From CAZYSK01 sp964649415 (lineage in GTDB: Bacteria > Chloroflexota > Anaerolineae > B4-G1), in contig CAZYSK010000009.1 in assembly GCA_964649415.1 (NCBI GenBank), forward strand, positions 1-64,000: a stretch of 64,000 nucleotides of DNA, in the 5' to 3' direction. A program made the position numbers and the translations under genes. This document shows positions 42,563 through 50,782 of this stretch, one piece after another. Under the pieces are notes generated by a model that saw nothing but the letters and a program-made list of their open reading frames with translations, was not told where the DNA came from and did not search any database. The first letter of the stretch is position 1. Each line of letters starts with the position of its first letter.

Positions 42563-43351
42563 ATGAAGCAAGAAAAGGGCAACGACACGCACGCAGATGC
42601 AGGTACTCCGCGGCGCCTCGTCGGTGCGCTGCTGAGCGGGGCGTTCTGGGCCGCCGTTGGCCTGGGGATGGGTGGCCTTTGGGATCGGGTATACCTCATC
42701 GGCGTGCCGGTACATCACGGGGCAGGGGCACTCGTCGGCCTGGGTATCGGCGCACTGGCGGGGACAGCATGGGGGCTGCTGGTTGCGTGGCCCCGGCGAT
42801 GGTCGGCTGGCGTCCTTCTCAGCGGTACGGCAGTCTATGCGATCTTTGCCTTGGTTTCTCTGCTAGCCTCCTGCAACCTCGCCGGATACCCTGATATGCC
42901 GGGATATGACCCCAAGGTGAATTTCTTGGCGATGGCCGCTATGCCGCTGATCTTCCTCGTCGGGCCGGACATGGTGCTGGCTGCTCTCCTGCGGGGCATC
43001 CTGCACCTGACTCTGAGGGTGATGCAGCGATGGCAGCGGGCGATGCCCGCGAGCCTCTCCGCCACAGTCCTGCTGCTGATCGCTGTGGGCCTGGGCGTGA
43101 CCTGGGTGCTGGACTTCGCGGGGGAGGCTTTCGGAGGCGAACGGATGGCCCTGCGAGAGGTCCATCGGTACTGCCAAGACCGGGGCTGGAAGAACTACAC
43201 ACTGGAATTGGAGGGTGCAACCTCGGGCCACGTCAGGGTTCGCGTCACCAGATCAGACGCCCGCCGCGTACACGTCTGCCGGGTCTCCGCGCTGTGGATG
43301 ATGGAGGCATTGGGGGACACAGACCGCCCGACCGTCACCTGCGAGCCGTAG
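42563..43351 (+). CDS. Membrane protein of unknown function with extracytoplasmic or cytoplasmic C-terminal domain
   Basis: A 262-residue protein with about five membrane segments (LVGALLSGAFWAAVGLGMGG, GALVGLGIGALAGTAWGLLV, VLLSGTAVYAIFALVSLLA, MAAMPLIFLVGPDMVLAAL and ATVLLLIAVGLGVTWVLDFA). A soluble C-terminal part of about 70 residues ends WMMEALGDTDRPTVTCEP. I recognise no family. The gene follows the FG-GAP gene by 72 bp and is followed by the large R5 array. Confidence 0.55.
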   Translation: MKQEKGNDTHADAGTPRRLVGALLSGAFWAAVGLGMGGLWDRVYLIGVPVHHGAGALVGLGIGALAGTAWGLLVAWPRRWSAGVLLSGTAVYAIFALVSLLASCNLAGYPDMPGYDPKVNFLAMAAMPLIFLVGPDMVLAALLRGILHLTLRVMQRWQRAMPASLSATVLLLIAVGLGVTWVLDFAGEAFGGERMALREVHRYCQDRGWKNYTLELEGATSGHVRVRVTRSDARRVHVCRVSALWMMEALGDTDRPTVTCEP

Positions 43352-43352
43352 G

Positions 43353-43800
43353 CCACACCCCGTTCGTAGTGAGGCACGCAGGTCTGCCGGAGTGCCGTAG
43401 ACCCTGTTCGTAGTGAGGGCGGATGCANNNNNNNNNNNNNNNNNNNNNNNNNNNNNNNNNNNNNNNNNNNNNNNNNNNNNNNNNNNNNNNNNNNNNNNNN
43501 NNNNNNNNNNNNNNNNNNNNNNNNNNNGACATCCGTTCAGGTCCGCCGGAGTGCCGTAGACCCTGTTCGTAGTGAGGCACGCGGGTCCGCCGAAGTGCCG
43601 TAGGCCCTGTTCGTAGTAAGGCACGCAGGTCCGCCGAAGTGCCGTAGACCCTGTTCGTAGTGAGGGCGGATGCAGACATCCGTTCAGGTCCGCCGGAGTG
43701 CCGTAGACCCTGTTCGTAGTGAGGCACGCAGGTCTGCCGGAGTGCCGTAGGCCCTGTTCGTAGTGAGGCACGCAGGTCCGCCGGAGTGCCGTAGGCCCCG
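43353..43800 (+). repeat. R5 tandem array with assembly gap
   Basis: At least seven units built on CCCTGTTCGTAGTGAGGCAC and GGAGTGCCGTAG, most 44 bp long (for example 43561 and 43605). Two longer ones include a hairpin GCGGATG-CAGA-CATCCGT. A run of 100 N (43428-43527) interrupts one long unit between GGATGCA and GACATCC. Joining those flanks directly recreates the unit seen near 43664, so the gap sits inside the array and its true copy number is unknown. Confidence 0.9.
43428..43527. other. Assembly gap (100 N)
   Basis: Exactly 100 unknown bases in the middle of a tandem repeat. The length is a placeholder value, not a measured distance. Confidence 0.98.
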
Positions 43801-43933
43801 CGCGAAAACGGACCGTTAACCAAGCTGTAACCCCGGCCTAGGCGGAGATGTGGTAGAATACGCAGCAGGACCAAGACCCGGCCAGACCTGACACGTCTGC
43901 TGACACCCGCCAGGTCCGGCGCAAGGAGCACTT

Positions 43934-45034
43934 ATGCCCGCCACGATCAACCGCCGCCAGGTACTCAAACTCATCGGCGCGGCTGCCGCCGCAGCGACAC
44001 TCTCGCCCACATTCCACGCGCTCGCCCGCTACCCCGCCCCACCGGAGCCCGACGATCCAGACGACTACGTCAACCCCGACATCTGGGTGCGGATGGGGAG
44101 GGCGATTCACGCCGTCGCCTTCTACGACGAACCAGCCACCTCCGCCACGCGGCTGGCCACGCGCAGCCGCGATCAGGCCTTCCTCATCACCGGTGATGTG
44201 CGCGCACCCTTCAGCGCCCACAACGATCTGTGGTACAAGACCCTCCTGGGCTACGTCCACTCCGCCTGGGTGCTGCCGATGCGCATCTATCCCCCGCAGC
44301 CGTTCATCCGGGACGTCGGCGAATGGGGGTTCTGGGGAGAGGTGTCCCAGGTGTTCACCGAGGCCCGCGCACAATCCAGCGTGCAGGCGGGACGGGTCTA
44401 CCGCTTCTACGGTGGGACCGTCTACCACGTCGTGGATGCCTTTGAGGACGAACAGGGCACCGGATGGTACAAGGTCTACGACGAGTTCCCGCCAACCGAC
44501 CCAACGCACCAGTGGGTGCTGGCGCGGGACGTGCGCCGCATCCCCCGTTCGGAGATGTCGCCCATCCATCCCTTCGCGGGTGGGAAACGCATCGAGGTGG
44601 ACCTGAGCCAGCAGGTGCTGACCTGCTACGAGGGCGAGCGAAGCGTGTTCACGACCCTCGTCGCCTCCGGCGTGGGACGGTACGAGGGCGATCCGATGAC
44701 AGACCTGGCCACGCACAGGGAGGAAACGCACGTGCTGCTCAAGCAGCCATCACGCCACATGTGCAACCGGCCCTACAAGGAAGACCAAGTCTTGGTGGGC
44801 GACATATTCGACCTGCCCGGCATCCCCTGGAACACCTTCTTCCACCTGAGCGGCACGGCCATCCACGGCACCTACTGGCACAACGACTTCGGTATGCCGC
44901 GCAGCCACGGCTGTCTCAACGTCTCCTACGACGCAGCGCGCTGGGTCTATCGCTGGGCGCACCCCATCGCCAGCTACGAGGACGACTTCATCCAGAGCGA
45001 CCGCCGGGTTGGGACACCGATCCACATATTCTAG
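43934..45034 (+). CDS. Tat-exported L,D-transpeptidase (YkuD)
   Basis: A 366-residue cell-wall enzyme. The N-terminus has a twin-arginine signal (INRRQVLKLIGAAAAAATL). The YkuD domain occupies about residues 215-350, with HGTYWHNDFGMPRSHGCLNVS and catalytic Cys327. The middle part (residues 60-200) is a beta-rich SH3-like region. It would make 3-3 cross-links or attach proteins to peptidoglycan. A TAGAAT -10 with a TGTG extension lies near 43854. This is the second L,D-transpeptidase in the window, after the one at 11-12.8 kb, and differs in export route. Confidence 0.9.
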   Translation: MPATINRRQVLKLIGAAAAAATLSPTFHALARYPAPPEPDDPDDYVNPDIWVRMGRAIHAVAFYDEPATSATRLATRSRDQAFLITGDVRAPFSAHNDLWYKTLLGYVHSAWVLPMRIYPPQPFIRDVGEWGFWGEVSQVFTEARAQSSVQAGRVYRFYGGTVYHVVDAFEDEQGTGWYKVYDEFPPTDPTHQWVLARDVRRIPRSEMSPIHPFAGGKRIEVDLSQQVLTCYEGERSVFTTLVASGVGRYEGDPMTDLATHREETHVLLKQPSRHMCNRPYKEDQVLVGDIFDLPGIPWNTFFHLSGTAIHGTYWHNDFGMPRSHGCLNVSYDAARWVYRWAHPIASYEDDFIQSDRRVGTPIHIF

Positions 45035-45063
45035 AAAACCGGGGCGCTCTCGACCCTGCGGAA

Positions 45064-45213
45064 GGGCAGGCACAAGACCTGCCCCTACGGATGACTGAGG
45101 GACTCTTGCTCCGGGCGCGGAGGGCGCGGAAACCGCGCCCCTACAGACCCGAAACCAGGTTGTTCAAGCGATGGTACATCGCCGCGATGGCACATCGCCG
45201 AAAACCTGGTTTC
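45064..45213. repeat. Cluster of three hairpin elements
   Basis: GGGCAGG-CACAAGA-CCTGCCC-CTACGG (45064-45090), GGGCGCGG-AAA-CCGCGCCC-CTACAG (45122-45146), then a GAAACCAGGTT...AACCTGGTTTC element (45151-45213) whose inside holds a near-duplicate GATGG-ACATCGCC. The first two share the CCCCTAC flank but not the stem. No gene in this gap. Confidence 0.8.
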
Positions 45214-45232
45214 TTGCGCGAATACCGCACCC

Positions 45233-46168
45233 CTACAGGTCCACGAAGGTGAATGTCTCCCACACCTCGCGCAGAAGCGGAGGGATCGTCTCGCCGCCTA
45301 GCGCCCGCACCTGCAGCAGATACAGCCAGTAGTCCGGCCCCTGTACCACCATGGACTCCGACGGGCCGCCCTCGGCCCCCGGCAGATCCTCGCGAAACAG
45401 AAACGCCGTCTGGCCCTGCCACGCGATTTCCTCAGCTACCGGCACGCGCGCCAGGCCCTGCAGGCCACGCGTCGCTTCCAACATCACGACGGCGTTGCTG
45501 AGCAACAGGGGTTCGACCGGCCCCGGCGCCCACCACAGGGCCAGTTCGCCACCTTCGAAACGCCAGACACGCCCGCCGGCCACCTGGTCTCCCTGCGCCG
45601 CCACCTCGTCGAATTCCTGGGGGACGCGCAGGTCTGCGGCGGCGGGCAGGACACTACTCAGATCCCGGAACAGGATAGGAACAGGCCGAAAGACCAGGAT
45701 ACGCTCTCCCTCGACCGGCAGCGTGGACTGCGCCGAGACCAGCAACTGCCAGTCCGCATCCGGTGAGTCGAACGGGATGCGCAGCGGTTCCTCCGCCGCG
45801 TATAGATGCCCATCGCGGGGCAACAGGTCGAGGTACCGAAAAGGAAAGCCCTCCGGCCCCAACACGGTTGCCCGGACGGTGGCCGTCACGCTCACACCCG
45901 GCGGCGGGATCAACTCCACCTCGATGGGCACCGGGTGCAGGCCCGAGACCTCCTCAGGCCAGTGGATGCTCAGCACCAGGGGCGGGATCGGGGTTGGCGT
46001 GGGCGTCGGTGAAGGTGTGAGCGTTGGCGACGGCGCGAGCGTAGGGATAAGGGTGGCAATGGCAGTAGGTGTATATGTTGGAGCAGTTGTGACAGGCGCG
46101 CACGACGGGGACAACGCCAGCAGGAGGCAGGCCAGAAGGCAGGTCGCGGGTGGCACAATGCGAACCAC
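45233..46168 (-). CDS. Putative lipoprotein with TP-rich linker
   Basis: A 311-residue protein if GTG 46168 is the start, which places the hydrophobic segment (ATCLLACLLLALSPSC) at the N-terminus. A Cys in SPSCAP could be lipidated, though the lipobox is not ideal. Residues 30-60 are a Thr-Pro linker (TPTPTPIPPL), then a beta-rich domain with an acidic, WY-rich end. ATG 46267 would put the start inside the R6 repeat and encode KTWFLP from its arm. Function unknown; probably surface-exposed. Confidence 0.5.
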   Translation of the reverse strand: MVRIVPPATCLLACLLLALSPSCAPVTTAPTYTPTAIATLIPTLAPSPTLTPSPTPTPTPIPPLVLSIHWPEEVSGLHPVPIEVELIPPPGVSVTATVRATVLGPEGFPFRYLDLLPRDGHLYAAEEPLRIPFDSPDADWQLLVSAQSTLPVEGERILVFRPVPILFRDLSSVLPAAADLRVPQEFDEVAAQGDQVAGGRVWRFEGGELALWWAPGPVEPLLLSNAVVMLEATRGLQGLARVPVAEEIAWQGQTAFLFREDLPGAEGGPSESMVVQGPDYWLYLLQVRALGGETIPPLLREVWETFTFVDL

Positions 46169-46214
46169 GGAGCACGGGGGACGGGTTCCAGGTTGCAGGT
46201 TCCGGATTAGCGGC

Positions 46215-46313
46215 AGAAACCAGGTTTTTCGGCCCTGCTTTGCAGAAGAACTCATCATAAGCGTCACAAGATGTGCCGAGATTGGATATTCGATAGCGAA
46301 AAACCTGGTTTCT
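46215..46313. mobile_element. 99-bp MITE-like element with 17-bp perfect terminal inverted repeats
   Basis: AGAAACCAGGTTTTTCG (46215-46231) and its exact complement (46297-46313) bound 65 bp of unrelated sequence. The arms equal the stem of the 3663-3696 hairpin. No clear target duplication was seen. It covers the upstream end of the longer lipoprotein frame. Confidence 0.75.
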
Positions 46314-46366
46314 TGGCCTTTGTAGAACGTTTACACGGCATGGAGTATGATAGCACAAACTGGGCA

Positions 46367-46435
46367 GAGGACAAAGAGAGACAGAGAGACAGGGGGACCA
46401 GGAGACAGAGCGACGGGGGGAACAAGGTGACAGCG
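46367..46435. repeat. GGAGACAGGGGGACC-type low-complexity repeat
   Basis: Purine-rich words like those at 7922-7985. It lies between the lipoprotein gene and the stop of the large ADP-ribosylglycohydrolase, in a gap (46169-46504) that otherwise holds only the MITE-like element. Confidence 0.6.
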
Positions 46436-46504
46436 GACGGACTAGCGTCGGGAGGGGAGAGAGCCCCGTCCCGACGCTCACAAGCAGATTCCGCGACGAC
46501 GCGA

Positions 46505-48652
46505 CTAGGCGGGCGGCTGCACCCTGACGGTCTCAGTCGCCGTGCGCCCCTCCTGGCAGACGAGGGCCACAGCGCCGCCCGCCAGCGGGCGCTCGGTGTC
46601 GTGTACGTCGAAGACTTGCTCGCCGTCCACCCAGGCCCGCAGCCGCGTGCCCACTACCTCCAGGCTCAGATCGTGGGTCTCGTCGAAGGCCCAGGGGAAG
46701 TCTTGCTCGGCCAGCACCGTATCCCCGTCCAACGCCTTGACCAGCCGGATCGCGCCATCCGCGCAGAGCAACAGCGCGTAGTAGCGCCGCATCCCCTGCA
46801 CCCGGGCGGCGATGCCCGCAGCCGCCGCCATGTGCGGCGTGACATCGGCGCTGACCCGATAGTCCGTCCACTCTCGGGTACCCTGAATCAGCAGGCCGGT
46901 CCCGTAGTTCTGAACCAGCCGGTAGGGCTCGGGATAGCGCGGGTTGTACTCCTCAACGCCGTCTACCCAGGCCCGCCGCCACATCGCGCCATCGGGATGG
47001 CGACTTTGTAAGGATGGTGGCGCGCCGCCGTAGGCAGGGCGGGTGAGGACTACGTCGGGTGCGCCGTCCCACGTCAAGTAGTCCATGTACAGCGTACCGT
47101 CCGCCCGCTGCGAAGCGCTCACCTCCAGCCCAACCTCGGCGATGGGAGCGCCGACCGTATCGTCGACGCGCCACTCAAACGTGGCGCTGCCGCCTGCCTC
47201 CAGGTTCGCCTCCGGCCCGTACTGCCTGACCAGTTCGTCCCCGGCGCCGTAGGTGCGAATGTAGAGACGGCAGCGGACCGGCGCACCGTTCTCAGCGTCC
47301 GCGGCGACGCCGGCGCGCACCGTCTGGCCCGCGTATAGCGTGGGTGAGGCCAACAGGCCGTAGCCAGGCAGATTGATCGCGTCGGGGGGGATGAAAGTCG
47401 CCGTCGCCACGCGGGCATACCGCCCCGGCGCGACGTGGCGATAGTGCATCGCCAGGCTGCGCTCCCCCTGCTGGCTATGGCCTACCACGTTCTCCACCAC
47501 CACTGTGCCCCTCGTCTCGATGCTGTCCTCCGGCCGGAAGCCCTGCACCGCCCCCGGCAGTTCGAAGTGGAAGCGCGCGCCGCCCTTGGGCGCTACCGGC
47601 GATTCCCCGGCCAACCCGCGCCCGGTGTTGACGATGTGATACGCTTCGATGACGGCATCGCTGATAGCGCGACCGCCGTCGGCTGCGGGCAGGAAGAGAC
47701 GATCCGCCACCGGGCCGCGCCAGTCAGGGCCGGCGTCAATGCCCGCGAGGCCGTTCTTGATGCCCATCAGGCAGCCCACGTTACCTGAGTTGCAATCGGT
47801 ATCCCAGCCGCACGTGTTCACGATCATCAGGGTCTTCTGGAAATCGTCGTCTCCGTACAGCAGGCTAAGCACGATCAAGCCGTGATTGGGCACCATGTGG
47901 CAGTTGCCGCCGTACTTGTGGTACCCGTACTGGGCATCGAGAAGGTCTCGGGCGACCCGCCAATCCTTCTCACGCGCGTGCCAATCACGGATGTCCGCGA
48001 TCATGCGGTAGATGACGGAATCCTCGGGAATGAAGGAAGTCCCTGTGTCGATCAGTGCGTCGATGTCCGCCTCCACGAACGCCTGGGCCTCCATGGCCGC
48101 CAGGACCTGCGCGCCGTAGATCGCCTCCCCGTCGTGGCTGACGCTGGCGGCCCGGCGCGCCAGATCGGCGGCCAGGTCCGGATCGCCCGGCGCGACCATG
48201 GCCCAGCCGTCAATGAAGATCTGGGCGCCGATCTGCTCGGCGACCACCTTGCTGTTGAGCGCGATCGAGCCGCTGCGCGGAGGCTCGATACCGGCCTTCA
48301 AGCGCAGATAGGCCGTGTGCTCGGTGGAATTGCCCAACCCACCCCACCACAGGATCGTGCGCTCCTCAATCAGGTAATTGAGCCACGTCCGGCCGACCTG
48401 GGCTGGCGTCAGATCGCGGGTGTTGCCGTAGTCGGGCAGGGCACGCACGAAGGTGAACGTGCCGGTGATGTCGTCGTCCGTCACGATCAACGGCACGCCC
48501 AGCCGCTCGTGCACGTAGTAGGTGATGTCGCCCAGTTCGGCCGAGATGAGCTCGTAGGGCCATCCTTCGAAAGGCCGGCCCAGGTAGACGCCGATGATCT
48601 TGCCCAACACCCCGGCGTATACGCGTTCCTCGTAATCTTGGGGAATCCTCAT
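46505..48652 (-). CDS. Large ADP-ribosylglycohydrolase-family protein with C-terminal lectin-like domain
   Basis: A 715-residue protein from ATG 48652, where AAGGAGG lies upstream. Residues 1-330 are an ADP-ribosylglycohydrolase fold with metal sites TDDDITGT (Asp 59-61, Thr63) and GWDTDCNSGNVG (Asp284, Asp286). The remaining 380 residues are beta-rich; the last 180 look like a concanavalin/LamG-type sheet (VSADVTPHMAAAAG, ARVQGMRRYYALLL). Residues 542-557 (PPSLQSRHPDGAMW) come from an in-frame R1 repeat bounded by CGCCGCC direct copies. The family cleaves ADP-ribose from proteins or small molecules, or other N-glycosides. Confidence 0.85.
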   Translation of the reverse strand: MRIPQDYEERVYAGVLGKIIGVYLGRPFEGWPYELISAELGDITYYVHERLGVPLIVTDDDITGTFTFVRALPDYGNTRDLTPAQVGRTWLNYLIEERTILWWGGLGNSTEHTAYLRLKAGIEPPRSGSIALNSKVVAEQIGAQIFIDGWAMVAPGDPDLAADLARRAASVSHDGEAIYGAQVLAAMEAQAFVEADIDALIDTGTSFIPEDSVIYRMIADIRDWHAREKDWRVARDLLDAQYGYHKYGGNCHMVPNHGLIVLSLLYGDDDFQKTLMIVNTCGWDTDCNSGNVGCLMGIKNGLAGIDAGPDWRGPVADRLFLPAADGGRAISDAVIEAYHIVNTGRGLAGESPVAPKGGARFHFELPGAVQGFRPEDSIETRGTVVVENVVGHSQQGERSLAMHYRHVAPGRYARVATATFIPPDAINLPGYGLLASPTLYAGQTVRAGVAADAENGAPVRCRLYIRTYGAGDELVRQYGPEANLEAGGSATFEWRVDDTVGAPIAEVGLEVSASQRADGTLYMDYLTWDGAPDVVLTRPAYGGAPPSLQSRHPDGAMWRRAWVDGVEEYNPRYPEPYRLVQNYGTGLLIQGTREWTDYRVSADVTPHMAAAAGIAARVQGMRRYYALLLCADGAIRLVKALDGDTVLAEQDFPWAFDETHDLSLEVVGTRLRAWVDGEQVFDVHDTERPLAGGAVALVCQEGRTATETVRVQPPA
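46986..47027 (-). repeat. R1 hairpin copy inside the ADP-ribosylglycohydrolase gene
   Basis: GCGCCAT-CGGG-ATGGCGA from 46986, then CTTTGTAAGGATGG. CGCCGCC stands on both sides (about 46974-46980 and 47023-47029), a possible 7-bp duplication, though the bases are too GC-rich to be decisive. Confidence 0.75.
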
Positions 48653-48682
48653 AAGAACCTCCTTGAAGAACAAAGAATCAAG

Positions 48683-49591
48683 TCATACTTGTGTGCCCGT
48701 CAACCGGCGTACCAGCAGATCCTCAAAGGCCGGCAGATCCTTCCAATCCAGGGCGCAGTTGATCTCCTTCGCCCCGGCTTCAACAACCGTGTAGCCCTCG
48801 TCCGTGACCCGGATGCCCAGCCGCTCCATCTGGAGAAGCTCCTCGGAGAAGGCCAGGTAGACGGCCACGGTATCGAACAGAACCGAGCTTCCTGTCTCGA
48901 CGTCGAGGCCCTGGGTCCATTCGCAGTTCTCCGCCCAGATGCGGTAGTTCTCGATCACGGCCTGGACGAGCGCGTCGTCGCAGTCGCACACCGCGCGGTA
49001 CTTCTCCCCCACCAACCGCACCAGGCCGCACGTGTCCAGCGGGGTGATGGTCACGTCCCAGCCCGCCGCGAACACCCGCTGGCATGCTCTCGGGTAGGCG
49101 CGGACGTTGTACTCGGCGGAAACGTCCCGGCTGCCGTCGTACCCCCGTCGAATGCTGCCGTGCATGCCGACGAACCTAGCCCGCCGGGCGATTCCGGGCT
49201 CGCGCGCCAGCGCCGCGGCGACGTTGGGCACAGGGCCGATGCAGATCAGCGTAACGGGCTCCGGCGATTCCATGATCGCGTCAATCAGCGCGCCGACGCC
49301 GTCCTCGTGGATCTGGCCGGGGTAGCGCGACAGCTCATATCCCGCTACCCAGGGCGCTTGGAGGCTGGGGGCGCGTTCCAGGGGAATACCGATGCCGACG
49401 GGCACGTCCGTCCGCCCGTCAAGCTCGAGCATCTTGGCCACGATCCTGGCCCGGTACGCCGTATCGCCGGTGTCCGTCACCACCAGTTTGACGTCCAGCT
49501 CGGGCGACCTGAGCATCAGCGCCAGTGCCCACGTGTCGTCAATGTCGGTCCCGATGTCCGTGTCCAGGATGACGGGTATTCTCTCGTGCAC
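48683..49591 (-). CDS. Inosine-uridine-type nucleoside hydrolase
   Basis: A 302-residue protein from GTG 49591, with AGGA upstream and the usual N-terminus HERIPVILDTDIGTDIDDTWALALM. DTDIGTDIDD is the Ca2+/ribose-binding hallmark of nucleoside hydrolases. The later VRLVGEKYRAVCDCDDA and the SSVLFDTVAVYLAF region (active-site Asp) complete the set. It splits ribonucleosides to base and ribose. It sits between two ADP-ribosylglycohydrolase genes in an operon that also holds a sugar ABC transporter, consistent with nucleoside salvage. Confidence 0.92.
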   Translation of the reverse strand: MHERIPVILDTDIGTDIDDTWALALMLRSPELDVKLVVTDTGDTAYRARIVAKMLELDGRTDVPVGIGIPLERAPSLQAPWVAGYELSRYPGQIHEDGVGALIDAIMESPEPVTLICIGPVPNVAAALAREPGIARRARFVGMHGSIRRGYDGSRDVSAEYNVRAYPRACQRVFAAGWDVTITPLDTCGLVRLVGEKYRAVCDCDDALVQAVIENYRIWAENCEWTQGLDVETGSSVLFDTVAVYLAFSEELLQMERLGIRVTDEGYTVVEAGAKEINCALDWKDLPAFEDLLVRRLTGTQV

Positions 49592-49678
49592 GTTGGAAAT
49601 CCTAGCACACACAGCGACACTCTCCTTTTATCTAGCGCTGCTTTCCCATGTGCTGGCCGAAAGCCGCCCCTAATCCCC

Positions 49679-50776
49679 CTAGGCAATCTGTCTTTCAGGA
49701 CATTCAACGGCTATGATTTTCTTCCCGACTTGGCAGATTCTCTGAGCCAGTTCAGAGATTCTCCAATGCTCGTATCCTTTGACATATGTATGGAATGTGT
49801 CCTCGAGCGGATCTTTCCAGGTTGGGGGAATTCCTTTCGCCCCCAGGATGGTTCCCATGATAGCACCGATATTCCCGCAGTTGCAGTCCGTGTCGAGTGC
49901 CATCATCCCCCCCAGACAGACCGCGCGACCGAAAGGATCCGTTGCATCGTCCGCGCCGTACAACAGGCTCAAGACGATAATACCCGCATTGGGCAGGACG
50001 TGCAAACCACTTAGCACTCGGTTGAGGAAGACTGCCTTGCGCTTGAACGTGGCGTTTCTCTTCAATTCTCTGCGAATCTTGTACCACTCCTGCAGCATCT
50101 CTTGTCGAGCAGACCTCCAACTCTCGTGTTTTTGGTAGATGGATTCGGTCTTCTCGACAAATCGGCGATATGCACTCTCAGGCGGCAACAACTCCAGTGA
50201 TGCACGTATCAACTCTCTTACATTCGACTCATGGAAGGCATTCGAGATCATTCCGGCAACGAAGATTTCCCCCTCCACACCCACACCCTGGTGTGCTACC
50301 TTGCCGTCAATCTCTGCATACCGCGCAGCAACTTCCGGGCAGTTGGGTGCGATCAGCCCCCAGATATCGGCCTTCATTTGCCCCCCAATCGCATCATACC
50401 AGATGTTTCCATTCGTTTCACTGGCACAATCGGGGGGCATGATGCCTTTCCGAATATTCCTGAGTGCGACTCTCTCCGCCGTGAACTGCATCTTGTAGAG
50501 CAGCCTGTCCCATTCTCGCGCGATGTCCTCGGAAGTGATGTCAACGCCTTTCGTCTCCAGCGTCACCAGGCCCACGATCTCGTAGATCTCGTCGTCGTTG
50601 ACCTGGTTTGGATCCACGGGCTTGACGTAGCGTGTGATCTCCTTCTGTCCACCCGCACAGTATTTCTTCTGAGTAGCGGAGAAGGGGCGGAACTCAAGCG
50701 GTGCTCCAAAGTGGCTTCCCGCAACACGCCCCAGCCACGCTCCATAGACTTTGGTGTAGTATGTGTCGAAGTCCAT
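49679..50776 (-). CDS. ADP-ribosylglycohydrolase-family protein
   Basis: A 365-residue single-domain enzyme of the ARH fold. VYGAWLGRVAGSHFGAPLEFR opens the fold. Metal-site residues are in VNDDEIYEIVGL and the conserved LDTDCNCGNIGAIMG near residue 300. It starts 7 bp after the upstream permease stop. Relative to the larger paralogue in this operon it lacks the C-terminal beta domain. Substrate could be ADP-ribose conjugates or another N-glycoside. Confidence 0.88.
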   Translation of the reverse strand: MDFDTYYTKVYGAWLGRVAGSHFGAPLEFRPFSATQKKYCAGGQKEITRYVKPVDPNQVNDDEIYEIVGLVTLETKGVDITSEDIAREWDRLLYKMQFTAERVALRNIRKGIMPPDCASETNGNIWYDAIGGQMKADIWGLIAPNCPEVAARYAEIDGKVAHQGVGVEGEIFVAGMISNAFHESNVRELIRASLELLPPESAYRRFVEKTESIYQKHESWRSARQEMLQEWYKIRRELKRNATFKRKAVFLNRVLSGLHVLPNAGIIVLSLLYGADDATDPFGRAVCLGGMMALDTDCNCGNIGAIMGTILGAKGIPPTWKDPLEDTFHTYVKGYEHWRISELAQRICQVGKKIIAVECPERQIA

Positions 50777-50782
50777 ATTCTT

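Noticed and set aside
47882..50014. A 710-codon open frame opposite the glycohydrolase/nucleoside hydrolase genes
   Set aside because: Antisense shadow of real genes, without recognisable domains.
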